From contig JARRPZ010000001.1 in assembly GCA_037382365.1 (NCBI GenBank), positions 12,793 through 76,792 of the forward strand: a stretch of DNA of 64,000 nucleotides. Reading direction: 5' to 3'. The position numbers were made by a program, and so were the translations under genes. The notes below the pieces were generated by a model, which was given only the letters and a program-made list of their open reading frames with translations, was not told the DNA's origin and did not search any database. Positions 60,726-64,000 of the stretch are shown here, piece by piece (position 1 is the stretch's first letter; the number at the start of each line of letters is the position of its first letter). The stretch comes from Lentisalinibacter sp037382365. Its GTDB lineage: Bacteria > Pseudomonadota > Gammaproteobacteria > Steroidobacterales > Woeseiaceae.

Positions 60726-61703
60726 GTGAAAGCTGCATTATGCAAAGAGTATGGTCCGCCCCGCAGTCTCGTCGTCGAGGAGGTCGAGGCCCCCGAGCCC
60801 GGACGCGGAGAGGTCAAACTTCGCGTCCATGCCTGTGGCGTCAACTTCCCGGACATCCTGATGATGGCCGGGAAGTATCAGTCGCGACCCGACATGCCGT
60901 TCTCTCCCGGCGGCGAAGTGTCCGGGGAGATCATCACCGTCGGCGAAGGCGTCGAGGGGCTGGCCACGGGGCAGCGCGTCCTCGGCATGGCGGGCCACGG
61001 CGGCATGGCCGAGGAGATCTGCCTGCCGGCGGCCGCGGTCGTGCCGATCCCGGACAACATGGACTACGAAACGGCCGCCGGCTTCATCCTCACCTATGGC
61101 ACCTCCTATCACGCGCTGAAACAGCGGGCCCGGCTGCAGGAGGGCGAGACACTCCTCGTGCTCGGTGCGGCCGGCGGCGTCGGGCTCGCCGCCGTCGAAC
61201 TCGGCCGACTGATGGGAGCGCGGGTCATCGCGGCGGCGAGCAGCCGGGAGAAGCTCGATCTCGCCGGAGAATACGGCGCCACCGACTTCGTCAATTACAC
61301 CGAGGAGAATCTGAAGGACCGGGTGAAGGAGCTGACTGGCGGGCGCGGCGTGGACGTGATCTACGACCCGGTCGGCGGAGAGCTTTTCGACCAGTGCATG
61401 CGATCCATCGCCTGGAAAGGCCGGGTGCTGGTAATCGGTTTCGCCTCGGGCGAGATCCCGAAGGTACCCGTGAATCTCGCGCTGCTGAAGGGCTGCGAGA
61501 TCGTGGGTGTCTTCTGGGGCGCGTTCACCCAGCGGGAACCGGAAGTACACCGGGAGAATACGCGGGAGCTGCTGGAGTTCGCCACCAGCGGAAAACTGAA
61601 ACCGCACATCTCGGCGACGTTCCCGCTCGAGCAGGCCGGCGAAGCGCTTGCGGTGCTGGCCGAACGCAAGGCACTCGGGAAGGTCATCGTCCGGATCGAC
61701 TGA
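60726..61703 (+). CDS. NADPH:quinone oxidoreductase family protein (MDR superfamily)
   Basis: The protein has 325 residues from GTG 60726, with GGAGG 3-4 bp upstream. VNFPDILMMAGKYQSRPDMPFSPGGEVSGEI, ETAAGFILTYGTSYHALKQRA, LLVLGAAGGVGLAAVELG (nucleotide-binding) and VDVIYDPVGGELFDQCMRSIAWKGRVLVIGFASG are typical. No zinc ligands are seen. Members reduce quinones or enoyl thioesters. It stands alone between the ACAD and the leucine operon. Confidence 0.93.
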   Translation: MKAALCKEYGPPRSLVVEEVEAPEPGRGEVKLRVHACGVNFPDILMMAGKYQSRPDMPFSPGGEVSGEIITVGEGVEGLATGQRVLGMAGHGGMAEEICLPAAAVVPIPDNMDYETAAGFILTYGTSYHALKQRARLQEGETLLVLGAAGGVGLAAVELGRLMGARVIAAASSREKLDLAGEYGATDFVNYTEENLKDRVKELTGGRGVDVIYDPVGGELFDQCMRSIAWKGRVLVIGFASGEIPKVPVNLALLKGCEIVGVFWGAFTQREPEVHRENTRELLEFATSGKLKPHISATFPLEQAGEALAVLAERKALGKVIVRID

Positions 61704-61765
61704 CCGGGATCGGTGGCGAAACGGTGTCAGACGTAACTATTCGAGCGAAAACAACGGCCTGGCGG

Positions 61766-61794
61766 TTGACACTGCAGGACGCTTGCAACATCAT
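61766..61794 (+). promoter_or_regulatory. promoter of the leucine leader-leuA-ilvE operon
   Basis: A perfect TTGACA (61766-61771) with CATCAT (61789-61794) after 17 bp. The predicted start, about 7 bp on, falls on or next to the AUG of the leader peptide at 61802. Confidence 0.55.
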
Positions 61795-61801
61795 CGCGGG
61801 A

Positions 61802-61915
61802 ATGTCCCGGCAGACCCGCAACATCCGCAATCGATCGGTCGATCCCGTCGACCCGATCGATCTCCGCGATCTGCTTCTCCTCGTGCTCCTTCCCGGACGG
61901 AGAACGCGCGGGTAG
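61802..61915 (+). CDS. leuL: leucine-rich leader peptide (attenuation control)
   Basis: A 37-residue frame that begins MSRQTRNIRNRS and contains the run DLLLLVLLP: six Leu and one Val within seven codons, with a further Leu just before. It is followed by an intrinsic terminator 28 bp after the stop and then leuA. This is the classic layout of leucine attenuation: ribosomes stalled at the Leu codons for lack of charged tRNA(Leu) free the operon from termination. No Shine-Dalgarno sequence precedes the ATG, and the promoter predicts a leaderless transcript. Confidence 0.8.
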   Translation: MSRQTRNIRNRSVDPVDPIDLRDLLLLVLLPGRRTRG

Positions 61916-61943
61916 CCGACCGAGACAAACGTAAACTGGCAAA

Positions 61944-61976
61944 CCCCGCACCCATCAGGGCGCGGGGAATTTTTTT
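61944..61976 (+). terminator. attenuator terminator before leuA
   Basis: A CCCCGC/GCGGGG stem (61944-61949 with 61962-61967) is followed by AA and seven T. GCGGG near the leader stop (about 61907-61912) can pair with the 5' arm, giving the expected antiterminator. Confidence 0.85.
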
Positions 61977-61994
61977 GATGGAGAGAGGCAAGCG

Positions 61995-63572
61995 ATGAAC
62001 ATCGAAGACACAGACCGGGTGAGGATATTCGATACCACGCTGCGTGACGGCGAGCAGGCACCGGGTTGCAGCATGACCCTGCGCGAGAAGCTCCGGGTCG
62101 CCGCCGCGCTCGCCGAACTCCGCGTGGACGTCATCGAGGCCGGCTTCGCCGCCGCCTCTCCCGGCGACTTCGACTCGGTGCGGGCGATCGCGAGCGAGAT
62201 CGAGGGACCGGCCGTGTGCAGTCTCGCACGATGCAATCCCGCAGACATCGAGAAGGCATGGAAGGCCATCGAGCCGGCATCGAAGCCTCGCATCCACGTA
62301 TTCGTCGCGACCAGCGAGATACACCGTACCCACAAGCTCAAGATGGCCAAGGAGGAGATCATCCAGAGTGCGGTCGGCGCGATCCGGATGGCCCGCGAAC
62401 TCTGCGACGACGTCGAGTTCTCGCCGGAGGATGCCTCCCGGACGGAACTTCCCTTCCTGGCCGAAGTGGTCAGCGCCGCCGTCGAGGCCGGCGCCGGCAC
62501 CATCAATATTCCCGATACCGTCGGCTACACCGTCCCGGGCGAATTCCACGATCTGTTCCGCTACCTGAAAGAAAACGTGTCCGGCATCGACGACGTCGTC
62601 CTCTCCGTGCATTGCCATGACGACCTGGGAATGGCGGTGGCGAACAGCCTCGCCGCGGTCCGTGGTGGCGCGCGTCAGGTGGAGTGCACGATCAACGGCA
62701 TCGGCGAACGGGCCGGCAACTGTTCACTCGAGGAGATCGTGATGGCGCTGAAGACCCGGCGCGAGTACTTCGGGGCCGACACGGGTCTCGACACCACCCG
62801 CCTCTATCCGACTTCCCGTCTCGTCTCCAGCATCACCGGCATTCATATCCCGCGCAACAAGGCCATCGTCGGTGAGAACGCCTTCGCGCACGAGGCCGGG
62901 ATCCACCAGCACGGCATGCTCCGGCATGCGTCCACCTACGAGATCATGCGTCCCGAGGACGTCGGTCTCAGCCGATCCAACCTGGTGCTCGGCAAACACA
63001 GCGGACGTCATGCCTTCCGCGACCGGGTCCGAGAACTCGGCTTCGAACCCGACGAATTCGAACTCAACCGGGCATTCCAGGAGTTCAAGAAGCTCGCCGA
63101 CCGCAAGAAGGAGCTGTACGACTCGGATATCGAGGCGTTGATCCTGAATCGCGAGAGTGCGGCACCGGGTCCGTGGAGCCTGGAGGTGCTGACGGTGAAC
63201 TCCGGGACGGGATCCACAGCGACGGCGTCGGTCCGACTCGGCCACGAAAGCGGCGACTGCCCCGAGGAAGCAGCGGTCGGTGACGGCCCGATCGCCGCGG
63301 CCTGCCAGGCCGTCGAACGCATCACGGGAATCCACCTGGAGTTGCGCCATTTCGACCTGCGCAGCGTCTCCCAGGGCGAGGACGCACAGGGTGAGGCAAC
63401 GGTCACGGTCGAATATAATGGCGTGACCTTCCGCGGCCACGGCGTCAGTACGGATATCGTCGAAGCGGGCGTACTCGCCTGGCTGGAGGTCACGAATCGG
63501 ATTATCCGTCGCCAGCAGTCGGGTCTGGAGATCGCTCCTGCGCCCGACGCCGGCGAGATCGCAACCATTTAG
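61995..63572 (+). CDS. leuA: 2-isopropylmalate synthase
   Basis: The protein has 525 residues. It makes 2-isopropylmalate from acetyl-CoA and 2-ketoisovalerate, the first step of leucine synthesis. The catalytic barrel has IFDTTLRDGEQAPGCSM (about 12-28), SVHCHDDLGMAVANSLAAVRGGARQVECTINGIGERAGNCSLEEIVMAL and the metal-binding HCHDD. The linker ENAFAHEAGIHQHGM is typical, and the C-terminal domain (about 395-510) is the leucine-sensing LeuA regulatory domain. AGAGAGG lies 6 bp before the ATG. Confidence 0.97.
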   Translation: MNIEDTDRVRIFDTTLRDGEQAPGCSMTLREKLRVAAALAELRVDVIEAGFAAASPGDFDSVRAIASEIEGPAVCSLARCNPADIEKAWKAIEPASKPRIHVFVATSEIHRTHKLKMAKEEIIQSAVGAIRMARELCDDVEFSPEDASRTELPFLAEVVSAAVEAGAGTINIPDTVGYTVPGEFHDLFRYLKENVSGIDDVVLSVHCHDDLGMAVANSLAAVRGGARQVECTINGIGERAGNCSLEEIVMALKTRREYFGADTGLDTTRLYPTSRLVSSITGIHIPRNKAIVGENAFAHEAGIHQHGMLRHASTYEIMRPEDVGLSRSNLVLGKHSGRHAFRDRVRELGFEPDEFELNRAFQEFKKLADRKKELYDSDIEALILNRESAAPGPWSLEVLTVNSGTGSTATASVRLGHESGDCPEEAAVGDGPIAAACQAVERITGIHLELRHFDLRSVSQGEDAQGEATVTVEYNGVTFRGHGVSTDIVEAGVLAWLEVTNRIIRRQQSGLEIAPAPDAGEIATI

Positions 63573-63596
63573 CGGCCCGGCCGTCAGGAGTTTCGG

Positions 63597-64000
63597 ATGA
63601 CCATCCACGCGAGCAAATTCATCTGGTTCAACGGCGAGATGGTGCCCTGGGACCAGGCCAGGGTGCACGTCCTCGCCCATGCGCTTCACTACGGGTCGTC
63701 CGTGTTCGAGGGTATCCGGGTCTACCGCACGCCCGCCGGCAGCCAGGCGTTCAGGCTGAGCGCCCACATGGAGCGCATGTACGACTCGGCCAAGATCTAT
63801 CGCATCGTGATTCCTTACGATTTCGATGAACTCATGACCGCCTGCCATCGGATCGTGACGGAGAACGAACTGGAGAACGGTGCCTATATTCGCCCCGTGG
63901 CGCTCCGTGGCTATGGGGAGGTCGGCCTGTCACCCAGAGAGGACCATCCCGTGGACGTCGCCATCGCGGCCTGGGAATGGGGTGCGTACCTCGGCGCCGA
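63597..64000 (+). CDS. ilvE: branched-chain amino acid aminotransferase, N-terminal part (cut by window end)
   Basis: The frame is open from ATG 63597 to the window end (134 codons seen of about 300). CAGGAG lies 6 bp upstream. KFIWFNGEMVPWDQARVHVLAHALHYGSSVFEGIRVYRT is the typical start of IlvE, a fold-type IV PLP enzyme, followed by HMERMYDSAKIYRI and YIRPVALRGYGEVGLSP. It makes leucine, isoleucine and valine from their keto acids. It shares the leuA transcript and therefore its attenuator. Confidence 0.95.
   Translation, partial: MTIHASKFIWFNGEMVPWDQARVHVLAHALHYGSSVFEGIRVYRTPAGSQAFRLSAHMERMYDSAKIYRIVIPYDFDELMTACHRIVTENELENGAYIRPVALRGYGEVGLSPREDHPVDVAIAAWEWGAYLGA

Noticed and set aside
1..64000. 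tRNA, rRNA, CRISPR array, IS element, integrase or attachment site
   Set aside because: No cloverleaf, rRNA, direct-repeat array, transposase or integrase was seen; gene composition is even across the window, with no clear sign of recent transfer.

Overview
The window is a high-GC, densely coded chromosomal segment with no rRNA, tRNA, phage, IS element or CRISPR array. Gene content points to a gammaproteobacterium: the fabD-fabG-acpP-fabF-pabC-mltG-tmk-holB-pilZ order, a GspG-N type II secretion block beside a rhombosortase, a Vibrio-TonB2-like ExbB/ExbD/TonB set with DUF3450, and an AddA-like helicase paired with a PD-(D/E)XK nuclease. Genus cannot be read from the sequence. The many acyl-CoA dehydrogenases, CoA transferases, ETF and TRAP genes suggest an aerobic heterotroph living on varied organic acids or amides.

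Layout. (1) 1-2561: the 3' part of a fatty-oxidation hydroxyacyl-CoA dehydrogenase, then a double cyclic-nucleotide-binding/rhodanese protein. (2) 2577-11318, minus strand: fatty-acid and folate operon with pabB inserted between fabF and pabC. (3) 11385-17656: rhombosortase (minus), divergent from gspGHIJKLMN (plus). (4) 17634-24950, minus: two-gene recombination nuclease/helicase and alaA. (5) 25201-32339: DUF3598-like gene, then a minus-strand acyl-CoA catabolic operon of unknown substrate (FAD oxidase, MaoC, acyl-CoA dehydrogenase, CoA transferase, unknown protein, MFS exporter/importer) with its own promoter. (6) 32427-33013: non-coding, strongly structured, ending in an intrinsic terminator: a candidate ncRNA. 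(7) 33014-37896: sulfurtransferase, etfBA, membrane protein, MDR oxidoreductase, peroxiredoxin. (8) 37991-43318: TRAP membrane genes, a PEP-CTERM protein behind a sigma-54 promoter, a GST, a TRAP binding lipoprotein and an AhpD-like protein. (9) 43353-53332: GntR regulator, HyuB/HyuA ATP-dependent cyclic-amidase pair and HMG-CoA-lyase family protein, divergent from CoA transferase, cysteine hydrolase, VOC protein and acyl-CoA dehydrogenase; TTGTATACAA operators lie between the two arms. (10) 53342-58913: ferredoxin and the six-gene TonB/TtpC/DUF3450 operon. (11) 59308-64000: acyl-CoA dehydrogenase, quinone oxidoreductase, then a leucine attenuator followed by leuA and ilvE (cut by the window end).

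The most interesting items are the divergent amide/acyl-CoA island with its operators (43353-53332), the sigma-54 element in front of the PEP-CTERM gene (40808-40824), the leucine leader whose predicted transcript starts at its own AUG (61766-61976), and the structured non-coding stretch at 32427-32880. Functions are assigned by recognising family motifs by eye; no database search was run.
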